Source: SSSZ01 sp036732025 (GTDB lineage Bacteria > Pseudomonadota > Gammaproteobacteria > Burkholderiales > Rhodocyclaceae). From it: a DNA stretch of 64,000 nt. The translations under genes and the position numbers were made by a program. The stretch is taken from NCBI GenBank assembly GCA_036732025.1, contig DAINDE010000005.1, positions 1 through 64,000 on the forward strand. The letters run 5' to 3'. Below are positions 45,581 to 55,483 of the stretch, one piece after another. The notes under the pieces were generated by a model. That model was not told where the DNA came from and made no database searches. It saw nothing but the letters and a program-made list of their open reading frames with translations. Each line of letters opens with the position of its first letter. Within the stretch, counting starts at the first letter, position 1.

Positions 45581-46447
45581 ATGATCTACAGCATGACCGG
45601 CTACGCGGTGAAAACCCGCGACATCGAGGGCGGCAGCCTGCAGCTCGAATTGAAAAGCGTCAATTCCCGCTACCTGGACTTCCATTTCCGGGTGGCCGAG
45701 GAACTGCGCTACCTGGAAATCCCCCTGCGCGAACTGATCTCGAGCAAGGTCTCCCGGGGCAAGATCGAGTGCCGCCTGGCCTTCAACGCGGCGGTCGCCA
45801 AGGGCGAACAGATGCAGATCAACGGCGACCTGCTGGCCACCCTGCAGGCCCTGGAGGCCGGCGTGCTGGCCCGCATGCCCGGCGCCAAGCCCCTGGCCGT
45901 GGCCGACATCCTGCGCTGGCCGGGCATCTTCGGCGACCAGGGCGTCGATTTCGCCGCCCTCGGCCCGGTGGTTCTCGACCTGGCCCGGGAAGCCCTGGCC
46001 GACTTCGCCGCCACCCGCGGCCGCGAAGGCGACAAGCTGGCGGCCATGCTGCGCGAGCGGGTCGCCCGCATGCGCGACATCGTCGCCGCCGTCGGCCCCC
46101 GCATCCCCGAAGCCCAGGCCCTGTTTACCGACAAGTTGAAGCAGCGCCTGCTGGAAGCCCTGGGGGCAGCCAGCGACGACCGCATCCTGCAGGAAGTGGC
46201 GGTCTTCGCCACCCGCATCGACGTAGCCGAGGAACTTTCCCGCCTGTCCACCCATCTCGACGAAGTGGAGCGCATCCTCAAGCAGGGCGGCGCCTGCGGC
46301 AAGCGCCTCGATTTCCTGATGCAGGAACTCAACCGGGAGGCCAACACCCTCGGTTCCAAATCGGCGATCACCGAGGTATCCCAGGCCTCCGTGGAATTGA
46401 AGCTGCTCATCGAGCAGATGCGCGAGCAGGTCCAGAACCTGGAGTAA
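45581..46447 (+). CDS. yicC: YicC-family endoribonuclease
   Basis: A 288-residue protein beginning MIYSMTGYAVKTRD, the family signature, with RYLDFHFRVAEELR and the DUF1732 tail (GKRLDFLMQELNREANTL, then EQMREQVQNLE). YicC proteins cut or help degrade RNA, including small RNAs. It is followed by gmk after six bases, the standard yicC-gmk-rpoZ-spoT order of betaproteobacteria. Confidence 0.93.
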   Translation: MIYSMTGYAVKTRDIEGGSLQLELKSVNSRYLDFHFRVAEELRYLEIPLRELISSKVSRGKIECRLAFNAAVAKGEQMQINGDLLATLQALEAGVLARMPGAKPLAVADILRWPGIFGDQGVDFAALGPVVLDLAREALADFAATRGREGDKLAAMLRERVARMRDIVAAVGPRIPEAQALFTDKLKQRLLEALGAASDDRILQEVAVFATRIDVAEELSRLSTHLDEVERILKQGGACGKRLDFLMQELNREANTLGSKSAITEVSQASVELKLLIEQMREQVQNLE

Positions 46448-46453
46448 GGCAGC

Positions 46454-47062
46454 ATGTCCGGCAATCTCTACGTCGTCGCCGCTCCTTCCGGGGCGGGCAA
46501 GACCACCCTGGTGCGGCTCCTGCTCGAGCGGCAGGGCGACATCCGCCTGTCCGTTTCCTACACCACCCGGGCGCCGCGCCCCGGCGAGGAAAACGGCCGC
46601 GCCTACCATTTCGTCGACGTGCCCGCCTTCCAGGCCATGATCGACCGCGGCGATTTCGTCGAATGGGCCGAGGTCCACGGCAACTACTACGGCACCTCCC
46701 GGACCTGGATCGAGGCGCGCATGGCGGAAGGCCAGGACGTGCTGCTGGAGATCGACTGGCAGGGAGCCCGCCAGGTGCGGGGCATCTTCCCCGAGGCCAT
46801 CGGCATCTTCGTCCTGCCCCCGTCCGAGGACGAGCTGGCCCGCCGCCTCACCGGCCGCGGCACCGACAGCGCCGAGGTCATCGCCCGGCGGCTGGCCGCC
46901 GCCCGCGCCGAGATGCGCCATGTGGGCGAATTCGACTATGTTATTATTAACGACAAGCTGGAACAGGCCCTGGAAGACTTGTGCTCCGTGGTGCGCGCCT
47001 CGCGCCTGCGGCTCGCCGTCCAGCGCGCACGCCATTCCTCCCTGTTCGACCGATTGACCTGA
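46454..47062 (+). CDS. gmk: Guanylate kinase
   Basis: A 202-residue GMP kinase with P-loop APSGAGKTTLVR (about 9-20), SVSYTTRAPRPGEENGR for GMP binding and the EWAEVHGNYYGTS segment. It supplies GDP for nucleotide synthesis; regulation by (p)ppGpp fits the nearby spoT. Confidence 0.96.
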   Translation: MSGNLYVVAAPSGAGKTTLVRLLLERQGDIRLSVSYTTRAPRPGEENGRAYHFVDVPAFQAMIDRGDFVEWAEVHGNYYGTSRTWIEARMAEGQDVLLEIDWQGARQVRGIFPEAIGIFVLPPSEDELARRLTGRGTDSAEVIARRLAAARAEMRHVGEFDYVIINDKLEQALEDLCSVVRASRLRLAVQRARHSSLFDRLT

Positions 47063-47085
47063 TTTGCTGCATTCGAGGACTTAGC

Positions 47086-47292
47086 ATGGCCCGCGTCACC
47101 GTCGATGACTGCCTGAAACGAATTCCCAACCGCTTCCAGATGACCCTGGCGGCCACCTATCGCGCCCGCCAGCTCGCCAACGGCGCCACCCCCCTCGTGG
47201 ATGCCGAGAAGGACAAGCCCACCGTCATCGCCCTGCGCGAAATGGCCCTCGGCAAGGTCGGGCTGGAAGTCCTCAACCGCGGCCAGGCTTGA
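47086..47292 (+). CDS. rpoZ: RNA polymerase omega subunit
   Basis: A 68-residue protein starting MARVTVDDCLKRIPNRF with ATYRARQLANG and KPTVIALREMALGKV, the omega signature. It stabilises beta' and helps form the (p)ppGpp site of RNA polymerase. It is directly upstream of spoT. Confidence 0.96.
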   Translation: MARVTVDDCLKRIPNRFQMTLAATYRARQLANGATPLVDAEKDKPTVIALREMALGKVGLEVLNRGQA

Positions 47293-47312
47293 GGGGAGGG
47301 CGGTGAAGCCTG

Positions 47313-49469
47313 ATGCGTTCCCCCCATACGCCTGCGCCACCGCCGCCCACTGAAGACCCGGCCTACCGGGTCTTCATCGACAGCCTCGATTACCTTTCTC
47401 CGGACGAAGTCGATCGCATCCGCGAGGCCTACGCCTTCGCGGCGAAGGCGCACGCCCACCAGAAACGCCTTTCCGGCGAACCCTACATCACCCATCCCCT
47501 GGCCGTGGCCGGCGCCGTGGTGGAGTGGCGCATGGACGCCGAGGCGGTCATGGCCGCCCTCCTCCACGACACCCTGGAGGACACCGGGGCCAGCAAGCGG
47601 GAGCTGACGGAGAAGTTCGGCCGCGAGGTGGCCGACCTGGTGGATGGCCTCTCCAAGCTCGACAAGATCGAGTTCGCCTCCTACCAGGAAGCCCAGGCGG
47701 AGAATTTCCGCAAGATGCTGATGGCCATGGCGCGGGATCTGCGCGTGGTGCTCATCAAGCTCGCCGACCGCCAGCACAATCTGGCCACGATGTCGGCCAT
47801 CCGCCCCGACAAGCGCCGCCGCATCGCTGCCGAGACCCTGGAAATCTACGCCCCCATCGCGCTCCGTCTCGGCCTCAACAAGCTTTACCGGGAGCTGCAG
47901 GACACCTCCTTCGCCCTCATCCACCCGCACCGCGCCCATGTCCTGGCCAAGGCGGTCAAGGCCGCCCGGGGCAACCGGCGGGAGCTGCTCACCAAGATCC
48001 TCGACGCCATCCGCGGCAAGCTTGCCGCCGCCGGCCTCGCTGCCGACGTCTTCGGCCGCGAGAAGAGCCTCTACTCCATCTACCGCAAGATGAAGGAGAA
48101 GCAGCTGTCCTTCTCCCAGGTGCTGGACATCTACGGCTTCCGGGTGGTGGTGCCCAACGTGCCCGCCTGCTACCTTGCCCTGGGCGCCCTGCACGCCCTC
48201 TACAAGCCGGTGCCGGGCAAGTTCAAGGACTACATCGCCATTCCCAAGGCCAACGGCTACCAGTCCCTGCACACCACCCTCATCGGCCCCTACGGCACGC
48301 CGGTGGAGGTGCAGATCCGCACCGAGGAGATGCACCACGTGGCCCAGGAGGGCATCGCCGCCCACTGGCTGTACAAGGACACCGAACAGAGCGGCGCCGA
48401 CCTGCAGGTGAAGACCCACAAGTGGCTGCAGTCCCTGCTCGAAATGCAGAGCGGCGATTCCTCGGAGTTCTTCGAGAACGTCAAGATCGACCTCTTCCCC
48501 GACGAGGTGTACGTCTTCACCCCCAAGGGCAAGATCCTCGCCCTGCCGCGGGGGGCGACGGTGGTGGATTTCGCCTACGCGGTACATACCGACATCGGCC
48601 ACCACTGCACGGCGGCCCGGGTCAACCACGATCTCGCCCCGTTGCGCACGGAACTGCGGAACGGCGACCTGGTGGAGATCATCACCTCCCCCCACGCCAG
48701 CCCCAACCCGGCCTGGCTCACCTACATCAAGACCGGCCGAGCCCGCAGCAAGATCCGCCATTTCCTGCGCACCATGCAGAACGAGGAGTCGGCGGGGCTG
48801 GGCGAACGCCTCCTCAACCAGGAACTGCTGGCCCTCGGCGTGGTGCCCGCCACCGTCCCCGAGGCGGCCTGGGACCAGCTCCTCAAGGCCAACAACAGCC
48901 GCAGCCGCCAGGAGGTCTACACCGACATCGGCCTCGGCAAGCGCCTGCCCGCCGTGGTCGCCCGCCGGCTGCTGGCCCGTGACGAAAGCGCCGCCGCCAT
49001 GCACAGCACCGGCGCCCTGGCCATCCACGGCACCGAGGGCATGGCCATCCAGCTGGCCAAGTGCTGCCAGCCCATCCCCGGCGACCCCATCATCGGCTCC
49101 ATCAAGAAGGGCCACGGCCTGGTGGTGCATACCCACGACTGCCCGACCATCCGCAAGTCCCGCTCCAACGAGCCCCACAAGTGGATCGACGTGGAATGGG
49201 AACCGGAAGAGGGCAGCCTCTTCGACGTGCGCATCAAGGTCGAGGTGAAGAACACCCGGGGCGTGCTGGCCCAAGTGGCGGCCGCCATTTCCGAGGCCGG
49301 TTCGAACATCGAGCACGTGGCCATGGAGGCCAGCCCGGAGCACCTGTTCACCACCCTCAATTTCACCATCCAGGTGGCCAACCGGGTGCACCTCGCCCAG
49401 GTGATGCGGGGCATGCGCCACATTCCCGAGGTCAGCCGCATCACCCGGGATCGGGGGACCGGCGAGTGA
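47313..49469 (+). CDS. spoT: Bifunctional (p)ppGpp synthetase/hydrolase
   Basis: A 718-residue Rel/Spo enzyme. The HD hydrolase is intact: ITHPLAVAGAVVEW, ALLHDTLED (H85-D86), KLADRQHNLATM. The synthetase region has YSIYRKMKEKQLSF and YGFRVVVPN. A TGS domain (about 390-450) and C-terminal ACT domain (FDVRIKVEVKNTRGVLAQVA) follow. Both activities should be present, making it the likely stringent-response enzyme with hydrolase function. Confidence 0.95.
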   Translation: MRSPHTPAPPPPTEDPAYRVFIDSLDYLSPDEVDRIREAYAFAAKAHAHQKRLSGEPYITHPLAVAGAVVEWRMDAEAVMAALLHDTLEDTGASKRELTEKFGREVADLVDGLSKLDKIEFASYQEAQAENFRKMLMAMARDLRVVLIKLADRQHNLATMSAIRPDKRRRIAAETLEIYAPIALRLGLNKLYRELQDTSFALIHPHRAHVLAKAVKAARGNRRELLTKILDAIRGKLAAAGLAADVFGREKSLYSIYRKMKEKQLSFSQVLDIYGFRVVVPNVPACYLALGALHALYKPVPGKFKDYIAIPKANGYQSLHTTLIGPYGTPVEVQIRTEEMHHVAQEGIAAHWLYKDTEQSGADLQVKTHKWLQSLLEMQSGDSSEFFENVKIDLFPDEVYVFTPKGKILALPRGATVVDFAYAVHTDIGHHCTAARVNHDLAPLRTELRNGDLVEIITSPHASPNPAWLTYIKTGRARSKIRHFLRTMQNEESAGLGERLLNQELLALGVVPATVPEAAWDQLLKANNSRSRQEVYTDIGLGKRLPAVVARRLLARDESAAAMHSTGALAIHGTEGMAIQLAKCCQPIPGDPIIGSIKKGHGLVVHTHDCPTIRKSRSNEPHKWIDVEWEPEEGSLFDVRIKVEVKNTRGVLAQVAAAISEAGSNIEHVAMEASPEHLFTTLNFTIQVANRVHLAQVMRGMRHIPEVSRITRDRGTGE

Positions 49470-49498
49470 GCCCCGGGGCACCCCGGCGGGAGGACTGA

Positions 49499-50746
49499 AT
49501 GAAGGTATTGGTACTCGGTGCCGGCGTCGTCGGCACCGCCAGTGCCTGGTACCTCGCCCGCGCCGGACACGAGGTCACCGTGGTCGATCGCCAGCCGGGC
49601 GCCGGGCTGGAGACCAGCTTCGCCAACGGCGGCCAGATTTCGGTTTCCCATGCCGAACCCTGGGCCAATCCCCATGTCCTGCCCAAGGTGGTGCGCTGGC
49701 TGGGGCGGGAGGACGCCCCGCTGCTCTTCCGCTGGCGCCTCGACCCTGCCCTCTTCCGCTGGGGACTGTCCTTCCTGCAGGAATGCCTTCCCGGCCGCAC
49801 CCGGGCCAACGTGCGCAGCATCGTCGCCCTGGCCCTCTACAGCCGCAGCCGCCTGCAGGCCCTGCGGCGGGAGCTGGCTATCGACTACGATGCCCTCCAG
49901 CAGGGCATCCTCCATCTCTATACCGACGGCGAGGAGCTGGCGACGGCCCATGAGGCGGCCCGCCTGATGCAGTCCTTCGGCCTCGACCGGGAGCCGGTGG
50001 GCGCCGACCGCTGCGTCGCCATCGAGCCGGCCCTGGCCGCCGCCCGCCCCCTCCTCGCGGGGGGCGACTACACGGCTTCCGACGAATCCGGCGACGCCCA
50101 CAAATTCACCCGCGGCCTGGCCGAGCGCTGCGCCGAGGCGGGGGTGGCCTTCCACTACGGCGCCACGGTGGAGCGAATCGCCGTCGCCGGCGGCAAGGTG
50201 GCCGGCGTCGTGGCCCGGAACGGCCAGGCCGGCGAACTGCTCACCGCCGACGCCTACGTGCTGGCCCTGGGCAGCTATTCGCCGCTGCTCGCCAAACCCC
50301 TCGGGCTGCACCTGCCGGTCTACCCCGCCAAGGGCTACTCGGTCACCCTCACCCTGGGGGAGGACAGCGTGGCACCCACCGTCAGCCTCACCGACGACGG
50401 CCACAAGCTGGTCTTCTCCCGCCTCGGCAACCGCCTGCGCGTCGCCGGCACGGCGGAGTTCACCGGCTACGACACCGGCCTCAACGCCGTGCGCTGCGCC
50501 GCCCTGCTGCGGCGGACCCGGGAGCTCTTCCCGGAGCTGCGGCCGGTGGGCGAACCGGAGTTCTGGTCCGGCCTGCGCCCGGCCACGCCGTCCAACGTCC
50601 CCCTGGTCGGCCGCAGCTCCCTGCCCAACCTGTGGCTCAACACCGGCCACGGCACCCTGGGCTGGACCATGGCCTGCGGCTCCGGCGCCGCCCTGGCGGA
50701 CCTCGTCAGCGGCCGGGTGCCGGAGCCGGACTTCCCCTTCCTCTGA
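49499..50746 (+). CDS. dadA: D-amino acid dehydrogenase small subunit, DadA-type
   Basis: A 415-residue FAD-dependent membrane-associated oxidoreductase. The FAD motif is VLGAGVVGTASAWYLARAG (about 4-22), followed by QPGAGLETSFANGGQ. The C terminus has LWLNTGHGTLGWTMACGSG. It deaminates D-amino acids, especially D-alanine, feeding the quinone pool. It stands 29 bases after spoT. Confidence 0.92.
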   Translation: MKVLVLGAGVVGTASAWYLARAGHEVTVVDRQPGAGLETSFANGGQISVSHAEPWANPHVLPKVVRWLGREDAPLLFRWRLDPALFRWGLSFLQECLPGRTRANVRSIVALALYSRSRLQALRRELAIDYDALQQGILHLYTDGEELATAHEAARLMQSFGLDREPVGADRCVAIEPALAAARPLLAGGDYTASDESGDAHKFTRGLAERCAEAGVAFHYGATVERIAVAGGKVAGVVARNGQAGELLTADAYVLALGSYSPLLAKPLGLHLPVYPAKGYSVTLTLGEDSVAPTVSLTDDGHKLVFSRLGNRLRVAGTAEFTGYDTGLNAVRCAALLRRTRELFPELRPVGEPEFWSGLRPATPSNVPLVGRSSLPNLWLNTGHGTLGWTMACGSGAALADLVSGRVPEPDFPFL

Positions 50747-50756
50747 GGGGCGGTGG

Positions 50757-51551
50757 ATGAGCACCCCCGACCCCCTGCCCCGGCACACCCTCGTCGACAC
50801 CCACTGCCACCTCGATGCCGCCGAGTTCGATGCCGATCGGCCGGCCGTCCATGCCGCCGCCCGGGCGGCGGGGGTGGGGGTCATGGTGGTGCCGGGGGTA
50901 GCTGCGGCGGCTTTTCCCGCGGTCAGGGACTGCTGTGCCCGCTACGCCGGCTGCCTGCCGGCCTACGGCATCCACCCCCTCTACGTTGACGGGGCCCGGC
51001 CGGAGGACCTGGCGCTGCTACGCGCCTGGTTGGCAGCCGAGCAGCCGGTGGCGGTGGGGGAGATCGGCCTCGACGGCTACGTGGCCGATGCCGATCCGGC
51101 CCGCCAGGAATGGTTCTTCGTCGAGCAGTTGAAGATCGCCCGGGAATTCGGCCTGCCGGTGATCCTGCACGTGCGCCGGGCCATCGATTCCATCCTCAAG
51201 CACCTGCGCCGCATCCGCGTGCCGGGGGGCATCGCCCACGCCTTCAACGGCAGCCGGCAGCAGGCGGAGGAGTTCATCAAGCTCGGCTTCGTCCTCGGTT
51301 TCGGCGGGGCCATGACCTACAGCGGTTCCACCCGTATCCGCAGCCTGGCGGCGGAACTACCCCTCGAACACATCGTCCTCGAAACCGACGCCCCCGACAT
51401 CCCGCCCGCCTGGCTCGACCGGGGCCGCAACGCCCCCGGGGAACTGCCGCGCATCGCCGCGGTGCTGGCAGAACTGCGGGGCGTGCCGGTGGCCGACGTG
51501 GCAGCGGCCACCACCCTCACTGCGAGAGGCAGGCTTTCCCTGCCGGGGTGA
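50757..51551 (+). CDS. TatD-family metal-dependent DNase/hydrolase
   Basis: A 264-residue TIM-barrel hydrolase with the metal motifs of TatD: VDTHCHLDAAEFD, AVGEIGLDGYV, VILHVRRA, IAHAFNGSRQQ and VLETDAPDI. A nuclease or proofreading role is known for some members; the exact activity here is not set. It follows dadA by 10 bases, and its 3' end overlaps the convergent GGDEF-EAL gene by 35 bases. Confidence 0.92.
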   Translation: MSTPDPLPRHTLVDTHCHLDAAEFDADRPAVHAAARAAGVGVMVVPGVAAAAFPAVRDCCARYAGCLPAYGIHPLYVDGARPEDLALLRAWLAAEQPVAVGEIGLDGYVADADPARQEWFFVEQLKIAREFGLPVILHVRRAIDSILKHLRRIRVPGGIAHAFNGSRQQAEEFIKLGFVLGFGGAMTYSGSTRIRSLAAELPLEHIVLETDAPDIPPAWLDRGRNAPGELPRIAAVLAELRGVPVADVAAATTLTARGRLSLPG

Positions 51552-54393
51552 ATTCCCGCACCAGGGCCGGAATTTCCTCGGGGGGACAGGGGGCGGCGAG
51601 AAGGAAGCCCTGCAGGTGGTCACAGCCCATCTCGTCGAGAAGCCGCCGCTGTTCCTCGGTCTCCACCCCCTCGGCCACCGTTTCCATGCGCAGGCCGTGG
51701 GCCAGTTGCACCACGGCACGGACCACATAGGGCGCCTCTTCGTCGTTGTCGATGCGGCTGACGAAGCTGCGGTCCACCTTGATGACGTCCACCGGGTACT
51801 CGGCGAGGTAATTGAGGGAAGAGTAACCGGTGCCGAAGTCGTCGATGGCGATGCGGATGCCCTGGCGGCGCAGTTCGGAGAAGAGGGTGAAGACGGATTC
51901 GGTGTCGTGGGTCAGGGTCGATTCGGTGAGTTCCAGTTCCAGGTGTCGGGGTTGGATGCCGGTGCGATGGATGATTTCCAGGAGCTGGCCGGCAAAATCC
52001 GTGTACCGCAACTGGTGAGCCGAAACGTTGATGGCGATGCGGGGAACCGCCAGTCCTTCCGCCTGCCAGGCCACCCATTGCCGGCAGGCCGTTTCCAGGC
52101 ACCACAGGCCGATTTCGACGATGATCCCGCTTTCCTCGGCGAGGGGAATGAAGCGTTCGGGGGACACCAGGCCCAGGTCGGGATGCTGCCAGCGGATCAG
52201 GGCCTCCGCCCCGCTCACCGTTCCCTTCCGGGTATCGAACTGCAACTGGTAGTGCAGGGACAGTTGCTGGCGGGCAAGGGCGTGGCGCAGAGCCATCTCC
52301 AGCTCCAGGCGGTCGCTGGCCCCCATCTCCTCCGGGTCGAAGAAGCGGAAGGTATTGCGGCCGCAGTTCTTGGCGGCATAGAGGGCCACGTCGGCGTTCT
52401 TGAGCAGTTGGCCGCCGCTGGTGCCGTGGGCGGGGTAAAGAGAGATGCCGATGCTGGTGGTGGAATAGACCTCCCGGCCTTCCAGCTGCACGGGCTGAGC
52501 CAGCACTTCCAGCAGCTTGCAGGCCAGGTTGGCGGCGTCGGCTGCCGAGCGGACTTCGGGCATGAGCAGGGCGAACTCGTCGCCGCCCAGGCGGGCCAGG
52601 GTATCCCCTTCGCGGATGTTGCGGCCGATGCGTTCCGCCACTTCCTGGAGCAGGCGATCGCCGGAATGGTGACCGAGAGTGTCGTTCACCAGCTTGAAAC
52701 GGTCCAGGTCGAACATCAGCACAGCCAATTGGCGCCGCTCCCGGTGGGCCTGGTGCAGGGAGGTATCGAGGCGGTCGCTGAAGAGGGCGCGGTTGGCCAG
52801 GCCGGTCAGCGAGTCGTGGTAGGCCAGATGGTGGATATGGGCCTCGGTCTCCTTGCGCTCGGTAATGTCGGTGAACAGGCCGATGTACTGGATGGTGGCG
52901 CCCGAGGCATCGCGCACGGCGGAGATGGAGAGCCATTCGGTATAGAGTTCGCCATTCTTGCGGCGGTTGGTCAATTCCGCCTGCCACTTGCCCCGGGTGG
53001 CGAGAGCCTGCCACATGTCCCGGAAGAAAGCCCCGTCGTGCAGCCCGGAACCGAGCAGGCCGCCGGGCCGCTGGCCCCGGGCCTCCTCCTCGCTGTAGCC
53101 GGTGATGGCGGTGAAGGCCGGATTCACCGACTGGATGCGCCCTTCGGCGTCGGTGATGACCATCGCCTCGGACAGGCTATCGAAGACGTGACTGGCCAAG
53201 TGCAGACGGGCCTGGGCGTTACGGACCTCCGACAGGTCGCGGATGGAGAACACATAGCCGCCGCTCCGGCCGTCGCCGCCGAAGGCAAGGGGGGAGCCGA
53301 TGAAGGCCGCCGGCGTGGGACCGCCGGCGGTGGGCAGCCAGGCCTCGCCGTTGAAGGGCTGGGCTGCCGCTGCCGCTGCCAGGAGGGGCTGGCTGGCGGC
53401 GTCCTCGGCGCCCCGGAAGAGCACCTCTCGCATCGGCTTGCCGACCAGGTCGCCGGTCGGCCCGCCCAGCAGCGCCTGGCCTGCCCGGTTGACGAAGGTC
53501 AGCCCGCCGTCGGCGTCGAAGGCGACGATGCCTTCGCCCAGGGTGTCGGTGATGTTGTCGAGGAGCCGGTGGCTGCGTGCCAGTTGCCGCGACGACTCGC
53601 GCAGGCGCAGGGTGACGAAGAGAACGATGGCGATCAGCAGCACGGTGATGGCCGCCATGGCCGACCGGTAGGAATCGGCGACCTCGCCGGCCCGGGCGAA
53701 GGCCAAGCGGTAGGCCGCATAGGCATTGTCGACGGCGCCGGGGAAGGGGGAATCGAGAATTTGGTCGGAAAGCCGGCTGACCAGCAGGTGATGGCTAAGA
53801 ACGGTACTGCCATGGCCGAGCAGCAGCCGCCCCTTTTCCCGCTGACCGGCGGGCCAGTTTTCCACTTCACGGCCCAGGGCGGCGAGGGACTCGGAAAAGT
53901 CCGGCAGGTCGTCGCGGCTCTCGCTGGCCAGGAAGACCAGAAGCCGGCGGATGAAATCGTCCATTTGCCGGCTGCCGCCTTGCCCGCCCAGTTCATGGGC
54001 CAGGTTGACGAAATGGTGATGGGAGTTGCGCAGGACGGCGTTGTACTGCTTGAAGCGTTCCAGGTCCCCCGCCTTGCTTGCCCAGGCCTGGCGCAGGGGG
54101 AGCAGGGTGGCGCCCTGCCCGAGGGCGTCGAATTCGGGCCGCAGGCGGTCGAGGACGCGGTCCACCCGTTCGCCGGCGGTGGCCAGTTCGTCGTAGTCGG
54201 ATTTCTTGCGCTGCTTGAGCTTGAGGACATCGAGATTGGTGGCGACCTCGATGGATTGCAGCTCCTCGACGGCCACTTCGACCCTCAGCAGGTTGGTGTG
54301 ATCCAGGTGGCTGCTCAGGCGATAGAGCAGGGCGATAACCGCCACCAGGCCGGCCGCCCCCAGCCAATAGGCGAATTGCCAGCGGGCTTTCAA
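51517..54393 (-). CDS. Membrane PAS-PAS-GGDEF-EAL cyclic di-GMP signalling protein
   Basis: A 958-residue protein. A first membrane helix (about 5-24), an all-helical periplasmic sensor (about 30-250), a second helix (about 255-280), two PAS domains (about 300-540, the second starting HVFDSLSEAMVITDAEG), GGDEF (603-607, LGGDEFALLM) and EAL (730-732, in AEALIRW; DDFGTGYSSLNYL later). Both catalytic motifs are intact, so synthesis and hydrolysis of c-di-GMP are possible. The start is a TTG at 54393 overlapping the peroxidase stop (TTGA), with GAGGAG nine bases before; an upstream start would run far into the peroxidase gene. Confidence 0.92.
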   Translation of the reverse strand: MKARWQFAYWLGAAGLVAVIALLYRLSSHLDHTNLLRVEVAVEELQSIEVATNLDVLKLKQRKKSDYDELATAGERVDRVLDRLRPEFDALGQGATLLPLRQAWASKAGDLERFKQYNAVLRNSHHHFVNLAHELGGQGGSRQMDDFIRRLLVFLASESRDDLPDFSESLAALGREVENWPAGQREKGRLLLGHGSTVLSHHLLVSRLSDQILDSPFPGAVDNAYAAYRLAFARAGEVADSYRSAMAAITVLLIAIVLFVTLRLRESSRQLARSHRLLDNITDTLGEGIVAFDADGGLTFVNRAGQALLGGPTGDLVGKPMREVLFRGAEDAASQPLLAAAAAAQPFNGEAWLPTAGGPTPAAFIGSPLAFGGDGRSGGYVFSIRDLSEVRNAQARLHLASHVFDSLSEAMVITDAEGRIQSVNPAFTAITGYSEEEARGQRPGGLLGSGLHDGAFFRDMWQALATRGKWQAELTNRRKNGELYTEWLSISAVRDASGATIQYIGLFTDITERKETEAHIHHLAYHDSLTGLANRALFSDRLDTSLHQAHRERRQLAVLMFDLDRFKLVNDTLGHHSGDRLLQEVAERIGRNIREGDTLARLGGDEFALLMPEVRSAADAANLACKLLEVLAQPVQLEGREVYSTTSIGISLYPAHGTSGGQLLKNADVALYAAKNCGRNTFRFFDPEEMGASDRLELEMALRHALARQQLSLHYQLQFDTRKGTVSGAEALIRWQHPDLGLVSPERFIPLAEESGIIVEIGLWCLETACRQWVAWQAEGLAVPRIAINVSAHQLRYTDFAGQLLEIIHRTGIQPRHLELELTESTLTHDTESVFTLFSELRRQGIRIAIDDFGTGYSSLNYLAEYPVDVIKVDRSFVSRIDNDEEAPYVVRAVVQLAHGLRMETVAEGVETEEQRRLLDEMGCDHLQGFLLAAPCPPEEIPALVREFTPAGKACLSQ

Positions 54394-55424
54394 GGCAGCT
54401 CCTCGCTGGTCAGGCTGTTGAGGAAGGCGACGATCTGGCGGACGTCGCGGGGGGGCAGGTCCATGCCGAGCTGGAAGCGGCCCATCACGCGCACCGCCTC
54501 CTCCAGGGTGGCGGCGGAGCCATCGTGGAAGTAGGGCGCCGTGAGGGCGACGTTGCGCAGGCTGGGCACCTTGAACAGATGGCGGTCTTCCTCCCTGCCG
54601 GTGACGTTGAAGCGCCCCTGGTCGGCGCGGGTGATGTTGCCGCGGGCGGCGAAATAGTCGGCCATGACCCCGAAGCGCTGGAACAGATTGCCGCCAATAT
54701 TGACCCCTTGGTGGCAGGCGACGCAACCGTGCCGCTTGAAAATGCGGTAGCCGGCCAGTTCATCGCTGCTGATGGCGCGTTCGTCGCCGGCCAGCCAGCG
54801 GTCGAAGCGAGAGGGGCGGGGCAGGCTGCGCTCGAACTCGGCGATGGCGGCTGCGATGGATGCCGGCGAGATTCCCTCGGGGTAGTTCTTCTCGAAGGCT
54901 TGCCGCAGCTCCCGGTCGGCGGAGAGCTTTTTTACCACCTGGGGCCAGGTGGAGGCCATTTCCAGGGGATGGGTGATCGGTCCGGCCGCCTGCTCTTCCA
55001 GGTTGGCGGCCCGGCCGTCCCAGAACTGGCGGAAGTTGTAGGCGGCCGAGAGCACCGAGGGGGCGTTGATCTCGCCTTGCGCCCCCCCCACGCCCAGGGA
55101 ACGGACCCGTCCGTCGACGCCGCCATGGGCGAGATCGTGGCAGCCGGAGCAGGCCAGGGAATCGTCCCGGGACAGCCGGGGATCGAAAAAGAGGCGTCGC
55201 CCCAGTTCGACCTTCTCCTTGTTCAGGGCCGGCGGCGGCGGCAGGGGGCGCAAAGGCTCGTCCCCACCGTTGGCTGGGGGCGGCAGGCCGCGCGGCTCGT
55301 CCGCGTTTCCCCGCTGCTCGGCTACCTTGCCCGCCGGCGCGAACCACCCCTCCCGCGGCCCCAGGACCAGCAGGCCCGCCGCGAGTGCCAGCGAAGGTAT
55401 GAGCAAGCGAGAAAGCTTCATCAT
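54390..55424 (-). CDS. Dihaem cytochrome c peroxidase (MauG/CcpA family)
   Basis: A 344-residue exported protein with a membrane-anchoring or signal helix (about 5-22) and a Pro-rich linker. Two c-type haem sites are C92-SG-CH and C234-VA-CH; the FFDPRLSRDDSLAC block is the family mark. It reduces H2O2 to water with electrons from cytochrome c in the periplasm. It is transcribed divergently from nap and overlaps a c-di-GMP enzyme gene downstream, an unusual pairing. Confidence 0.9.
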   Translation of the reverse strand: MMKLSRLLIPSLALAAGLLVLGPREGWFAPAGKVAEQRGNADEPRGLPPPANGGDEPLRPLPPPPALNKEKVELGRRLFFDPRLSRDDSLACSGCHDLAHGGVDGRVRSLGVGGAQGEINAPSVLSAAYNFRQFWDGRAANLEEQAAGPITHPLEMASTWPQVVKKLSADRELRQAFEKNYPEGISPASIAAAIAEFERSLPRPSRFDRWLAGDERAISSDELAGYRIFKRHGCVACHQGVNIGGNLFQRFGVMADYFAARGNITRADQGRFNVTGREEDRHLFKVPSLRNVALTAPYFHDGSAATLEEAVRVMGRFQLGMDLPPRDVRQIVAFLNSLTSEELP

Positions 55425-55467
55425 CTGTTAATTATGCGCGGTTCCCCACGGCTATCTGGCCACTGCC

Positions 55468-55483
55468 GTTGACTTTGGTCAAC
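55468..55483. promoter_or_regulatory. CRP/FNR-family dyad between the peroxidase and nap operons
   Basis: GTTGACTTTGGTCAAC is a perfect 6+6 palindrome with core TTGAC-N4-GTCAA, the DNR/NNR/FNR pattern. A -10-like TATTTC at 55506-55511 would put the nap start about 42 bases from the dyad centre, the class II activation distance. Its effect on the peroxidase is less clear. Confidence 0.65.
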
